From Arthrobacter sp. cf158 (lineage in GTDB: Bacteria > Actinomycetota > Actinomycetes > Actinomycetales > Micrococcaceae): DNA of 64,000 bases. The position numbers were made by a program, and so were the translations under genes. Below the pieces are notes generated by a model. The model was not told the DNA's origin. It saw nothing but the letters and a program-made list of their open reading frames with translations, and did not search any database. The DNA is taken from contig NZ_FNNR01000002.1 in NCBI RefSeq assembly GCF_900106835.1, positions 575,716 through 639,715 on the forward strand, in the 5' to 3' direction. Shown piece after piece: positions 8,717 through 17,451 of this stretch. Positions within the stretch are counted from its first letter, which is position 1; every line of letters begins with the position of its first letter.

Positions 8717-9765
8717 CAAGTCTCCAGAGTCCTGTTGACGCGCCCAACGTCGTAGCTGTTTTGGGGGCGGGGTCGTGGGGTACCACGTTTGCCAAAGTCC
8801 TGGCGGACGCTGCCGCCGCCACCGGTGTTGACCGCAGCATCCGGATCTGGGGACGCCGGGCCGAGGTAGTGGAGCAGATCAATTCGCTTCACCGCAATGA
8901 GCAGTATCTGAAAGACATTGAGCTTCCGGGATCGATTACTGCATCGACGGATGTTGCAGCGGTCCTGAAGGACGCAGGCATGGTGGTCCTGGCTGTCCCC
9001 GCCCAATCCCTGAGGCCCCAACTGGGCGAGTGGAAGCCGTTGCTGGCGCCTGATGCCGTGGTTGTGTCGCTGATGAAGGGCCTGGAGCTGGGTACTGACG
9101 CGCGGATGAGCGAAGTCATAGCCCAGGAGCTGGGGTTCCCGGCGTCGCGTGTAGCCGTGGTTTCCGGCCCCAACCTTGCGATGGAGATTGCCAGGGAGCA
9201 GCCAACCGCGTCCGTTGTTGCCTGCAGCGACGGCGAAACGGCTGCCGCCATCGCTTTGTGCTGCACGGCGCCGTATTTCCGCCCTTACACCAGCACCGAC
9301 GTTGTGGGTGTGGAGATCGGCGGGATCGTCAAGAACGTGATTGCCTTGGCCGTGGGTATCTGCGAAGGCCGCCAGATGGGTGACAACACCAAGGCATCGG
9401 TCATTACCCGGGGACTGGCTGAAACCTCCCGGCTGGCGTTGGCCCTCGGCGGGGAAGCCCACACCATGGCCGGCCTTGCCGGACTGGGCGACCTCGTGGC
9501 CACCTGTTCTTCGGCCCTCTCCCGGAACCACACGGCTGGCCGGTTGCTGGGCGAAGGACTCAGCCTGGACCAAGTGGCCGAGCACATGACGCAGACTGCT
9601 GAAGGTATCAAGTCCGGTCCTGCAGTGCACGAGCTGGCCGGCAAACTGAATGTCGAAATGCCCATCACAGCTGCCGTTGTGGCAGTTCTGGAAGGCAGAA
9701 TGTCCGTTGATGATCTGGGCCCGCGACTGCTGGCCCGGGCACTGAAGTCCGAAGGCGACTACTGA
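8713..9765 (+). CDS. gpsA: Glycerol-3-phosphate dehydrogenase [NAD(P)+]
   Basis: GpsA reduces dihydroxyacetone phosphate to sn-glycerol-3-phosphate for phospholipid synthesis. The 350-residue protein has an N-terminal Rossmann motif GAGSWGTTFAK near residue 17, the SGPNLAMEIA segment, and the helix VEIGGIVKNVIALAVG carrying the catalytic lysine. The ATG lies in an ATGA overlap with the acyltransferase gene, with GGAGGAAAG upstream as ribosome binding site. ddl follows two bases after the stop. Confidence 0.96.
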   Translation: MTSLQSPVDAPNVVAVLGAGSWGTTFAKVLADAAAATGVDRSIRIWGRRAEVVEQINSLHRNEQYLKDIELPGSITASTDVAAVLKDAGMVVLAVPAQSLRPQLGEWKPLLAPDAVVVSLMKGLELGTDARMSEVIAQELGFPASRVAVVSGPNLAMEIAREQPTASVVACSDGETAAAIALCCTAPYFRPYTSTDVVGVEIGGIVKNVIALAVGICEGRQMGDNTKASVITRGLAETSRLALALGGEAHTMAGLAGLGDLVATCSSALSRNHTAGRLLGEGLSLDQVAEHMTQTAEGIKSGPAVHELAGKLNVEMPITAAVVAVLEGRMSVDDLGPRLLARALKSEGDY

Positions 9766-9767
9766 TA

Positions 9768-10904
9768 GTGACTGAAGAATCTCCCCGCATTGCAGGCAGC
9801 CGTCCCCGCGTAGCGATCCTTTTTGGCGGTCGTTCCAGCGAGCACGCCGTCAGTTGTGTCACGGCTGCCGGCGTCATGGGAGCCATCGACAAGACCAAGT
9901 ACGAGGTCATTCCCATCGGCATCGCCAAGTCGGGGCAATGGGTCCTGGCGTCGGGCGACACCAGCCAATGGTCCCTCAGCTCCGCGGCACTTCCTGAGGT
10001 AGCGCCGTCGGGAAAGACAGTGACCCTGGCGGAGGTGGGCGGTGAGCACCAACTGATTGTCACCGAGCCCAATGCCGTTCCGCAGGAACTAGGTTCCGTA
10101 GATGTGGTCTTCCCGTTGCTGCACGGGCCATGGGGCGAGGATGGAACCATCCAAGGCTTGCTCGAACTGTCCGACACCCGCTACGTGGGCGCGGGCGTGC
10201 TGGCCTCTGCGGTGGGAATGGACAAGCATTTCATGAAGGTGGTGTTTGAATCCGCCGGCTTGAGCGTGGGGCCGTACATTGCCGTCACGGACCGCGACTG
10301 GCTCACAGACGCCGAGGCTGTCCGAAAGCGGGTGGACAAGCTTGGGTTCCCGGTATTCGTCAAGCCGGCCCGTGCCGGGTCCTCCATGGGAATTTCCAAG
10401 GTCGACTCGATGGAAGAACTGGACGCTGCCGTTGAGGAAGCGCGCCGTCACGACCTGAAACTGGTCATCGAAGCGGGCATAGTCGGCCGCGAGATCGAGT
10501 GTGCTGTGCTCCAAGGCCGCGGCACGGATACACCGCGCGTCTCCATGCCCGGTGAAATCGCAGTGGCTGCCGGGGAGCACCAGTTCTATGACTTCGCTGC
10601 CAAGTACGTTGAAGACGGTGCTGCGGCACTCAGCTGCCCGGCCGACATGCCAGACGAAGCAATCGCCCGTGTGCGCGAACTTGCGGCTGTCGCTTTCGAC
10701 GCGGTGGGAGCTGAAGGACTCAGCAGGGTGGACTTCTTCTATACCCCGGCGGGTGAACTGGTCATCAATGAAATCAACACCATGCCGGGCTTCACGCCGA
10801 AGAGCATGTATCCACAGATGTGGGCGGCCTCGGGTTTGGCCTATGGCGAGCTGATTGATGAACTCATTCACCTGGCACTGACCCGCAAGACCGGTTTGCG
10901 CTAG
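9768..10904 (+). CDS. ddl: D-alanine--D-alanine ligase
   Basis: Ddl makes the D-Ala-D-Ala dipeptide of peptidoglycan precursors, using ATP. The 378-residue ATP-grasp enzyme shows GGRSSEHAVS near the N-terminus, HGPWGEDGTIQG, the ATP-grasp segment VFVKPARAGSSMGI and the metal-binding ending EINTMPGFTP. The start is GTG at 9768, two bases after gpsA. The gene ends five bases from the convergent DUF3515 gene with no obvious terminator between them. Confidence 0.96.
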   Translation: MTEESPRIAGSRPRVAILFGGRSSEHAVSCVTAAGVMGAIDKTKYEVIPIGIAKSGQWVLASGDTSQWSLSSAALPEVAPSGKTVTLAEVGGEHQLIVTEPNAVPQELGSVDVVFPLLHGPWGEDGTIQGLLELSDTRYVGAGVLASAVGMDKHFMKVVFESAGLSVGPYIAVTDRDWLTDAEAVRKRVDKLGFPVFVKPARAGSSMGISKVDSMEELDAAVEEARRHDLKLVIEAGIVGREIECAVLQGRGTDTPRVSMPGEIAVAAGEHQFYDFAAKYVEDGAAALSCPADMPDEAIARVRELAAVAFDAVGAEGLSRVDFFYTPAGELVINEINTMPGFTPKSMYPQMWAASGLAYGELIDELIHLALTRKTGLR

Positions 10905-10908
10905 AGGC

Positions 10909-11418
10909 CTACTTGCTGGAGGGCAGGTTCTGCAGGTCTTCCTGGCCAACGCACTTGCCGGTGGCTTTGATTTTTCCCACAGCAGCGGCAAGCTCCGTCA
11001 GGACTGTTGCGGAGCTGATGTTGGCTGCTTCCAACTTGACCGGATCGATCAGGATTTCGGTGGCAGGTTCCCGGCCAAACGTCGTCAAGGTGTAGACGGG
11101 GTCGCCTTCCTTGATGACCCAGTCGATGTCGTTGACGCTCACGCAACGGTCCGTGGTGGGGCCGGGCACATTGACGCCGCACCGGAGGATCACCTGGGAC
11201 GGGTCGCCCCAAGCCGCGGTGGCCTGGCTGTTGGTCTTGCGGAGGGCGGCGTCGCCGATCTGGTCAGGGAGTGCCACCATCATGGGGGCACAGGCAGGAT
11301 TGGCGGCGTCAGCCGCGGCAGTGACATCAACGGCGGGTGAACAGGCCGACAAAGCGATGATGGACGCAGAGGCCAATGAAACTGCCAGGGCAGTCCGGCG
11401 GAGGGTCTTTTGGTGCAT
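10909..11418 (-). CDS. DUF3515 family lipoprotein
   Basis: This 169-residue protein has a lipoprotein signal: a basic N-terminus (MHQKTLRRT), a hydrophobic core and the lipobox LSAC with Cys at about residue 26. It is therefore probably anchored to the outer face of the membrane. The rest fits DUF3515, an actinobacterial family of unknown function typically found next to ddl and thiL, as here. There is no Shine-Dalgarno; TAGGCT lies exactly six bases upstream of the ATG on the minus strand, so a leaderless transcript is likely. Confidence 0.88.
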   Translation of the reverse strand: MHQKTLRRTALAVSLASASIIALSACSPAVDVTAAADAANPACAPMMVALPDQIGDAALRKTNSQATAAWGDPSQVILRCGVNVPGPTTDRCVSVNDIDWVIKEGDPVYTLTTFGREPATEILIDPVKLEAANISSATVLTELAAAVGKIKATGKCVGQEDLQNLPSSK

Positions 11419-11424
11419 TCATCC

Positions 11425-11430
11425 AGCCTA
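11425..11430 (-). promoter_or_regulatory. -10 box of leaderless DUF3515 gene
   Basis: TAGGCT on the minus strand, six bases before the ATG at 11418, with no ribosome binding site in between. Confidence 0.55.
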
Positions 11431-11528
11431 TCCCGCATGTCATCCCCGGCAGATTCGCGGAGCCCCGGTCACATTTCCAGTCGGCTTCCGGAGTTGGGCA
11501 GCGGCACAATCTTGTCGGTGGATCGCGA

Positions 11529-11534
11529 TAGCGT
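11529..11534 (+). promoter_or_regulatory. -10 box of leaderless thiL
   Basis: TAGCGT is followed by six bases and the GTG at 11541. No Shine-Dalgarno is present. Confidence 0.5.
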
Positions 11535-11540
11535 AGTTCC

Positions 11541-12608
11541 GTGCCCGCAGAACAATTCAGACCCACAGAGCCCTTGAGCCATGCAGTGCTTTCGGGCGCC
11601 ACAGTGCCTTTAACCGTCCAGGACCTCTCCGAATCTGAGCTTCTGGCCAGGATCTTTCCGCGCCTGAACCATAGCCCCGGCGTTCTTTTGGGGCCGGGCG
11701 ACGACGCTGCGTTGGTTGCCGCTCCGGACGGCCGAACCTTGATCTCCATCGATACGCAGACCCAGGATCAGGATTTCCGGTTGGAGTGGAACAACGGCTA
11801 CCGGACCAGCGGGTACGACGTCGGCTGGAAAGCCGCTGCACAAAACCTCAGTGACATCAACGCCATGGGCGGCAGTGCCACGTCATTGGTTGTCAGCCTG
11901 ACCATGCCGCCGGAAACTCCCGTGGACTGGGTAGAGGCCTTCGCTGACGGTCTGACGGCGGCCATCATCGCCCTGGGTGCTCCGGACTGTTCAGTGGCCG
12001 GCGGTGACCTCGGCCGGGGCCGCGAGCTCGCAGTGACCGTCGCCGTCGTCGGGACTCTTGACGGGTTGGCTCCCGTACTGCGTTCCGGGGCAAAACCCGG
12101 CGACACCATCGCGGTAGCCGGGACGCTGGGCCGTGCAGCTGCCGGCTGGGCCTTGCTGGAAAGCGACATTCCCATGGAAGGTCTCAGCAGCGACGCGAAG
12201 GCCTTCATAGACAGTCAGTGCAGGCCGTCGCCTCCCTTGGCAGCTGGCCCTGTGGCTGCCCGATCCGGTGCCACGGCAATGTTGGATATTTCGGACGGTC
12301 TGCTGCGGGACGGCAGTCGACTGGCCGCGGCCAGCAACGTGGCCCTGGATTTCGATCCCGTGGTTTTGAAGATCCATGCTGCTGCATTGGAGCCGGCTGC
12401 TGCCCTGCTGGGCAGGGAGGCAATGCCCTGGGTTCTGGGTGGGGGAGAGGACCACGGTTTGCTTGCCACGTTCCCAGCCGGCATTCAGCTGCCACAGGGC
12501 TTCACTGCGATAGGCTCAGTTCAAGCCGTTGTCGAGCCGCCAGGCACCGGCGTCCGGATTGCCGGACACGCTGCTGACACCGTTGGATGGGATCACTTTG
12601 CAGACTAA
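11541..12608 (+). CDS. thiL: Thiamine-monophosphate kinase
   Basis: ThiL phosphorylates thiamine monophosphate to the active cofactor thiamine diphosphate. The 355-residue AIR-synthase-related fold shows the N-terminal GPGDDAALV metal/ATP segment, DINAMGG, CSVAGGDLGRG and the later LDISDGLLRD motif. The GTG at 11541 fits a leaderless promoter (TAGCGT six bases upstream). A second in-frame GTG at 11604 lies close to where conserved sequence begins and cannot be excluded. The 3' end overlaps the DAK2 gene start. thiC, elsewhere in the window, has a TPP riboswitch; none is visible here. Confidence 0.94.
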   Translation: MPAEQFRPTEPLSHAVLSGATVPLTVQDLSESELLARIFPRLNHSPGVLLGPGDDAALVAAPDGRTLISIDTQTQDQDFRLEWNNGYRTSGYDVGWKAAAQNLSDINAMGGSATSLVVSLTMPPETPVDWVEAFADGLTAAIIALGAPDCSVAGGDLGRGRELAVTVAVVGTLDGLAPVLRSGAKPGDTIAVAGTLGRAAAGWALLESDIPMEGLSSDAKAFIDSQCRPSPPLAAGPVAARSGATAMLDISDGLLRDGSRLAAASNVALDFDPVVLKIHAAALEPAAALLGREAMPWVLGGGEDHGLLATFPAGIQLPQGFTAIGSVQAVVEPPGTGVRIAGHAADTVGWDHFAD

Positions 12609-13686
12609 GATCGCCGCGAATGCGCACGCCATGAAACGTTGGCTCGGCAAGGCGGAGGTGGTCCTGGGTAACCACAGCGACCGCCTTAATGCGATTAATA
12701 TCTTCCCGGTCGCTGACGGCGATACCGGCACCAACCTGTACCTCACGGTCCGGGCGGCCGTTTCCGCGCTTGAGGGCGCGGCGACGGACGCCACCGAAGC
12801 CGGAAACGATGTTGGCGCAGTACTTTCCCGTGCCGGCCAGGCGGCCATGGAGCAAGCGCGGGGCAACTCCGGCACGCTTTTTGCCGTCTTTTTGTGTGCG
12901 GCCGCCGAGCCGTTGGCCGGAAAATCCCGGCTAAGCGCACCCCTGCTGGCCACTGCCCTGAACAGGGCCCAGATCCGGGCTTGGTCTGCGTTGAGTGAGC
13001 CCGTTGCCGGCACAATGCTGTCCGTCCTGGAAGCGGCCGCCCATGCGGCCCAGGCCGTGGACGCCGCCCAAAATTCCGACGACAGCAACCACGCACTGGG
13101 GACGTCGCTCGATGCTGTTGTGGAGGCAGCTTTCCAGGCTGTTGTCCGGACGGAAGATGAACTCGCGCAGCTGCATGAGGCCCACGTGGTGGACGCTGGA
13201 GGCGTGGGCATGCTGCTGGTGCTGGACTGCCTCCGCTCTGCTGTTCTGGGTGAGGCACTTCAGGACGAACTCCTGGACGGCCTGCACGGCTACAAACTGC
13301 AGGACCCCCACATCCACGAGCACATGCCGGCCGATGACGGCGTGGAAGTCATGTGCACCATCAGCTTGTCTCCCTTGAATGCGGCAATCCTCCGGCAGCG
13401 GCTGGACGAGATGGGCGATTCGGTGATCATGAGCCAGGTGGGCAATGCGCAAGGCCCCGATGATGACGACGATTCAACGGCAGAACCGAGCTATCGGTGG
13501 CGGGTTCATGTGCACGTTCCGGATCCGGAGCCGGCCGTAGCCTTGATCCGATCCCTGGGCGAGCCCACGGACATCGCCGTCAGCCAGTTGGCCCTTCCCC
13601 GCGAAAACGGTCAGGAAGCGGCTCCACACGAGTCAGCAGGCAAGCAAGCCAACGGTAGTACAGGCCAGTCACGGTATGACCACTGA
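12598..13686 (+). CDS. DAK2 domain protein, possible fatty acid kinase FakA-related
   Basis: The N-terminal 200 residues form a DAK2 (DhaL-like) nucleotide-binding domain with the metal/ATP signature FPVADGDTGTNLYLT and the helix motif GNSGTLFAVF. The remaining ~150 residues resemble the middle part of FakA/YloV proteins, although the full-length firmicute proteins are about 550 residues and this one is about 362. The start is uncertain: TTG at 12598 has GGATGGGA five bases upstream, ATG at 12631 sits just before the conserved KRWLGKAE, and a TTG at 12529 would overlap thiL by 80 bases. The recG ATG overlaps the end by 11 bases. A role in phosphorylating fatty acids is possible but not shown. 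Confidence 0.8.
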   Translation: MQTKIAANAHAMKRWLGKAEVVLGNHSDRLNAINIFPVADGDTGTNLYLTVRAAVSALEGAATDATEAGNDVGAVLSRAGQAAMEQARGNSGTLFAVFLCAAAEPLAGKSRLSAPLLATALNRAQIRAWSALSEPVAGTMLSVLEAAAHAAQAVDAAQNSDDSNHALGTSLDAVVEAAFQAVVRTEDELAQLHEAHVVDAGGVGMLLVLDCLRSAVLGEALQDELLDGLHGYKLQDPHIHEHMPADDGVEVMCTISLSPLNAAILRQRLDEMGDSVIMSQVGNAQGPDDDDDSTAEPSYRWRVHVHVPDPEPAVALIRSLGEPTDIAVSQLALPRENGQEAAPHESAGKQANGSTGQSRYDH

Positions 13687-15931
13687 GCTGGAATTACCCC
13701 TCGAACGCAGGATAGGCAAGAGGTCTGCGGCTGTCATCGAAAAGCACCTGGGGCTCAAGACCACAGGTGCCTTGTTGAACTACTTTCCGCGTCGTTACTT
13801 GAGCCGCGGTGAGCTGACGCCCATCAGCAACCTTCCGTTGGATGAAGAAGTCACTCTCATCGCCCGGGTCCTGTCCAACAGCACACGCCAGATGCGGGCG
13901 CGCCGCGGCTCGATCACTGACGTTGTGGTGACGGACGAGGCCGGTGGCAGCAGCGTTCCGGGCACTCTGAAAGTCAGTTTCTTCAACGGATTCCGGGCTA
14001 AGGCAGAGCTCCTGGCTGGGCGCCGTGCGATGTTCTCCGGCAAGGTGACCCGATACGGTGGTGCCCTTGGCCTGACCAACCCGGATTTCCTGTTGCTTGA
14101 CGAGGATCCCGGGGCAGAGGGGTCCGTGGATCCTGAGAAGCTCGCGGCCATGCCAATCCCGGTCTATCCGGCAACTGCCAAGCTGACCAGCTGGTCCATC
14201 CACAAAGTGATCACCGCCTTGCTTCAGACCCTGGACCTGGATGCGCTGGAGGACCCCCTTCCGGTCGAAATCGTCGCCAGGGATGGACTTCTGAGTGTTG
14301 CCGAGGCCTACAGGTTGATTCATTCACCGGAGGTCGCCAAGGACTGGCAGCGTGCACAGGAGCGTTTTCGCTATCAGGAAGCCCTGGTGCTCCAGACTGC
14401 CCTTGCGCGTCGACGTGCCCAGTTGGCCGCAGAGGAAGCCACTGCCCGCCGGCCCATCGCTGGCGGTTTGCTGGGCAAGTTCGACCAAAGCCTGCCCTTT
14501 ACGCTGACAGCCGGCCAATCCGCCGTCGGGAAAACACTTGCTGAAGAGCTGGGGCGGGACACCCCCATGAACAGGCTGCTCCAGGGCGAGGTTGGTTCCG
14601 GCAAGACCATCGTTGCCTTACGGGCCATGTTGCAGGTGGTGGATGCTGGTGGACAGGCTGCTTTGCTGGCGCCCACGGAGGTCTTGGCGGCGCAGCATTT
14701 CCACTCCATCCGCCGGACCTTGGGCGAGTTGGCACGCGACCATGTGTTTGGTGGCACCGGCATGCTCGGCGGAGATTCAGCGCAGGAGGCGGTGCAGGTC
14801 ACCCTGCTGACGGGTTCCATGCCCACGGCTGCGCGCCGGCAGGCCATGCTGGATGCTGCCTCGGGGAATGCCGGAATCGTGATCGGCACGCACGCCCTGC
14901 TGAGCGACAAAACAAGTTTCCAGGACCTCGGCTTGATTGTGGTGGATGAGCAACACCGCTTTGGCGTGGAGCAGCGCGATGCCTTGAGGGCCAAGGCGCA
15001 ACGGCCGCCGCACCTGCTGGTGATGACGGCCACGCCTATTCCACGCACTGTGGCAATGACGGTGTTCGGAGACCTTGAAACGTCAATCCTTGATGAGCTC
15101 CCGGCTGGCCGTGCCCCCATTTCCACTCACGTAGTGGGCCTCGCGGAAAACCCCGGCTGGGTGGACCGTATTTGGAAGCGGTCGCGTGAGGAAGTCGATT
15201 CAGGCCACCAGGTCTACGTGGTGTGTCCCAAGATCGGCTCGGACGACGACGGCGACTTCAGCCCCGGTGAAGCGGAACCAAGCGACGCCGACCTTGCGGA
15301 TGAGGGCCCGGCGAGGGAGTTGGCGTCGGTGACGGCCGTCGTCGAGAGTCTCCTGCAGGAGCCGTCATTGGCTGGCGTGCCTGTTGCGCCGCTTCATGGG
15401 CGTCAGGATCCGCAGCTGAAGTCCGACACCATGGCATCGTTCGCGGCCAACCAGACCAAGGTCCTGGTGTCCACCACGGTCATCGAGGTGGGCGTGGATG
15501 TCCATAACGCCACCTTGATGGTCATCCTGGACGCTGACCGATTCGGAATTTCGCAGCTTCACCAGTTGCGTGGACGTGTGGGGCGTGGTGGATTGCCGGG
15601 CACCTGCCTGCTGGTCACCACGTTGGAACCGGGCCACCCCAGCCGCCGTCGTTTGGAGGCGGTTGCTTCCACCACCGATGGATTTGAGCTCTCCCAGGAA
15701 GACTTGAAGCTGCGCCGGGAAGGCGACATCCTGGGCGCTTCGCAATCGGGCGGACGATCCACACTGAAGCTCCTCCGGGTCCTGGACCATGAGGACATCA
15801 TTGCCAAGGCACGCAGCGACGCCCAAGGTCTGGTGTCGGAAGACCCCACTTTGCAGCAACAGCCGGCCCTTGCAGTCGCAATCGACGAGTATTTGAACCC
15901 GGAAAAGGAGGCGTTCCTTGAACGCGGTTAG
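13676..15931 (+). CDS. recG: ATP-dependent DNA helicase RecG
   Basis: RecG remodels stalled replication forks and Holliday junctions. The 751-residue protein has an N-terminal wedge/OB domain (about 50-170), then superfamily 2 helicase motifs: Walker A GEVGSGKT near residue 305, motif II DEQHRFG near 425, TATPIPRT (motif III) and QLRGRVGRG (motif VI) near 630. An acidic low-complexity insert lies around residues 522-545. The ATG overlaps the DAK2 gene and the gene is followed by rsmD after 33 bases, as in many actinobacteria. Confidence 0.96.
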   Translation: MTTELELPLERRIGKRSAAVIEKHLGLKTTGALLNYFPRRYLSRGELTPISNLPLDEEVTLIARVLSNSTRQMRARRGSITDVVVTDEAGGSSVPGTLKVSFFNGFRAKAELLAGRRAMFSGKVTRYGGALGLTNPDFLLLDEDPGAEGSVDPEKLAAMPIPVYPATAKLTSWSIHKVITALLQTLDLDALEDPLPVEIVARDGLLSVAEAYRLIHSPEVAKDWQRAQERFRYQEALVLQTALARRRAQLAAEEATARRPIAGGLLGKFDQSLPFTLTAGQSAVGKTLAEELGRDTPMNRLLQGEVGSGKTIVALRAMLQVVDAGGQAALLAPTEVLAAQHFHSIRRTLGELARDHVFGGTGMLGGDSAQEAVQVTLLTGSMPTAARRQAMLDAASGNAGIVIGTHALLSDKTSFQDLGLIVVDEQHRFGVEQRDALRAKAQRPPHLLVMTATPIPRTVAMTVFGDLETSILDELPAGRAPISTHVVGLAENPGWVDRIWKRSREEVDSGHQVYVVCPKIGSDDDGDFSPGEAEPSDADLADEGPARELASVTAVVESLLQEPSLAGVPVAPLHGRQDPQLKSDTMASFAANQTKVLVSTTVIEVGVDVHNATLMVILDADRFGISQLHQLRGRVGRGGLPGTCLLVTTLEPGHPSRRRLEAVASTTDGFELSQEDLKLRREGDILGASQSGGRSTLKLLRVLDHEDIIAKARSDAQGLVSEDPTLQQQPALAVAIDEYLNPEKEAFLERG

Positions 15932-15964
15932 AGGTCCACGCGAAGCAGCGAATGGAGCAAGCCT

Positions 15965-16531
15965 GTGAGCCGTATCATCGCCGGCGTCGCCGGAGGCAAC
16001 CCGCTGACCAGCGTCCCCGGAACCGCCACACGGCCCACCACGGACAGGGTCAAGGAAGCGCTGTTCTCTCGCCTGGAGTCCTTATCCGTGGTTGATGGTT
16101 CCAGGGTCCTGGATCTCTACGCAGGTTCGGGCGCTTTGGGTATTGAGAGTGGCAGCCGCGGTGCGCGCAGCGTGGATCTGGTGGAGTTTGATGCCAAGGC
16201 CAGCGATGTTTGTCAACGCAACGCGGATCTGGTGAACCAGATTTTGGGCGGGAAGCGAGTCTCGGTCCACCGCTCCAAAGTGGAGTCGTTCCTGGAACGG
16301 GCAGGGGACGCTGAGCTGTGGGATCTGGTTTTCCTGGATCCGCCATACCCCTTGGATGAGCCGGCGCTGAGTGCTGTGCTGGCCAAATTGGCCCCGCACC
16401 TGGATGACGCAGCCGTAGTGGTAGTGGAGCGGAGCTCGCGGAGTCCCGAACCCGCTTGGCCTGAGTCCTTGGAATGCTTCGCCGACAAGAAGTATGGCGA
16501 GACCAAGTTGTGGTTCGCCGAGCCTGCTTAA
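15965..16531 (+). CDS. rsmD: 16S rRNA (guanine(966)-N2)-methyltransferase
   Basis: RsmD methylates G966 of 16S rRNA. The 188-residue Rossmann methyltransferase has the N-terminal RIIAGVAGG segment, SAM-binding DLYAGSGALGIE and the catalytic DPPYPL motif. The start is GTG at 15965. It ends in a four-base overlap with the convergent spermidine-synthase-like gene. coaD, the usual downstream partner of rsmD, is present but displaced 2.1 kb by two minus-strand genes. Confidence 0.94.
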   Translation: MSRIIAGVAGGNPLTSVPGTATRPTTDRVKEALFSRLESLSVVDGSRVLDLYAGSGALGIESGSRGARSVDLVEFDAKASDVCQRNADLVNQILGGKRVSVHRSKVESFLERAGDAELWDLVFLDPPYPLDEPALSAVLAKLAPHLDDAAVVVVERSSRSPEPAWPESLECFADKKYGETKLWFAEPA

Positions 16532-17451
16532 CCCTTGGGAAAGGCGTGGCCTGTGATCCGGTCAAGGTCCACGCCGGTGAGGATACTGGCAGGATGCGGA
16601 CCGCGCGCCAGCAGTTCCGTGGTCCACTCCGATGGCCACGGACTCCGGGTGCCCACCAGGACGATGTTGCCGGGGTACCGGCCGGCGAACATGCCCGTTT
16701 CCGCAAAGGCGGCGACGTCGGGCATCGCCTGCCGCAGTGCGGCCACCTGGCTGCGCACAAGCGTCAGTGCTGCTTCGTCGCCCACGTTCACGATCAGCAC
16801 TCCGCGGGGGCTTAGCCGCGCGGCGGCTTCCTCGTAGAATTCCCTGCACGCAATGTGTGCCGGCGCCTCTGGCCCGGAAAAGATATCGAGAATCACGACG
16901 TCGAAACGCACGTGGGCGGGGAGCTCCGCCAATGCGTCGCGGGCGTCGCCGATGTGTGTGGTCAGGGCGGTGCCGGCGGGCATGGGCAACTTTTGGAGGA
17001 CGAAGTCCAGGAGTTCACGCTCAAGCTCAACCGCGTATTGTGCCGAGCCTGGCCGCATGGCCTGGATGTACCGGGCGAGTGTGAGGGCTCCTGCGCCCAG
17101 GTGGAGGGCATTGATGGGGCATCCAGGCTCTGCGGCCAGGTCCACCACGTGCCCTATCCTGCGCAGGTACTCGTAAAAGATGTCTGCCGGATCTGCCAGG
17201 TTGACGTGCGATTGCTCGGCCCCACCAATGCTGAGGATAAAACTGCCCTCGACGAGCGGGTCTGCGTCGATGGTTGCGTGCTGCCCCGTGGTGCGAAGGA
17301 AGCGGCTGGCATGGTGGGCCGGGCCTGCGGGTTTCAGAGCCTGTCCTTGAGCGTGGCGAGGCGTCCGGCAGCTTCTTCCAGGACCTCGGTTTTCTTGCAG
17401 AAAGCAAAGCGGAGCAAGCTGCGGGTACGCTCTGCTCCCTCCGGATGGCAA
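16528..17451 (-). CDS. Spermidine-synthase-fold methyltransferase-like protein
   Basis: The protein has a Rossmann fold of the spermidine synthase type: SHVNLADP, the nucleotide loop ALHLGAGALTLARY, the acidic pair of the next strand (YAVELERELL) and DVVILDIFSG. The catalytic residues of true aminopropyltransferases are not clearly preserved, so polyamine synthesis is not asserted. The start is problematic. Conserved sequence begins near SRFLRTTG, but no in-frame ATG, GTG or TTG lies between the end of the upstream aminotransferase gene and that point. The only canonical start is TTG at 17451, which gives 307 residues and a 118-base overlap with the aminotransferase. An out-of-frame ATG sits near 17310, so a frameshift or non-standard start is possible. 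Confidence 0.72.
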   Translation of the reverse strand: MPSGGSRAYPQLAPLCFLQENRGPGRSCRTPRHAQGQALKPAGPAHHASRFLRTTGQHATIDADPLVEGSFILSIGGAEQSHVNLADPADIFYEYLRRIGHVVDLAAEPGCPINALHLGAGALTLARYIQAMRPGSAQYAVELERELLDFVLQKLPMPAGTALTTHIGDARDALAELPAHVRFDVVILDIFSGPEAPAHIACREFYEEAAARLSPRGVLIVNVGDEAALTLVRSQVAALRQAMPDVAAFAETGMFAGRYPGNIVLVGTRSPWPSEWTTELLARGPHPASILTGVDLDRITGHAFPKG

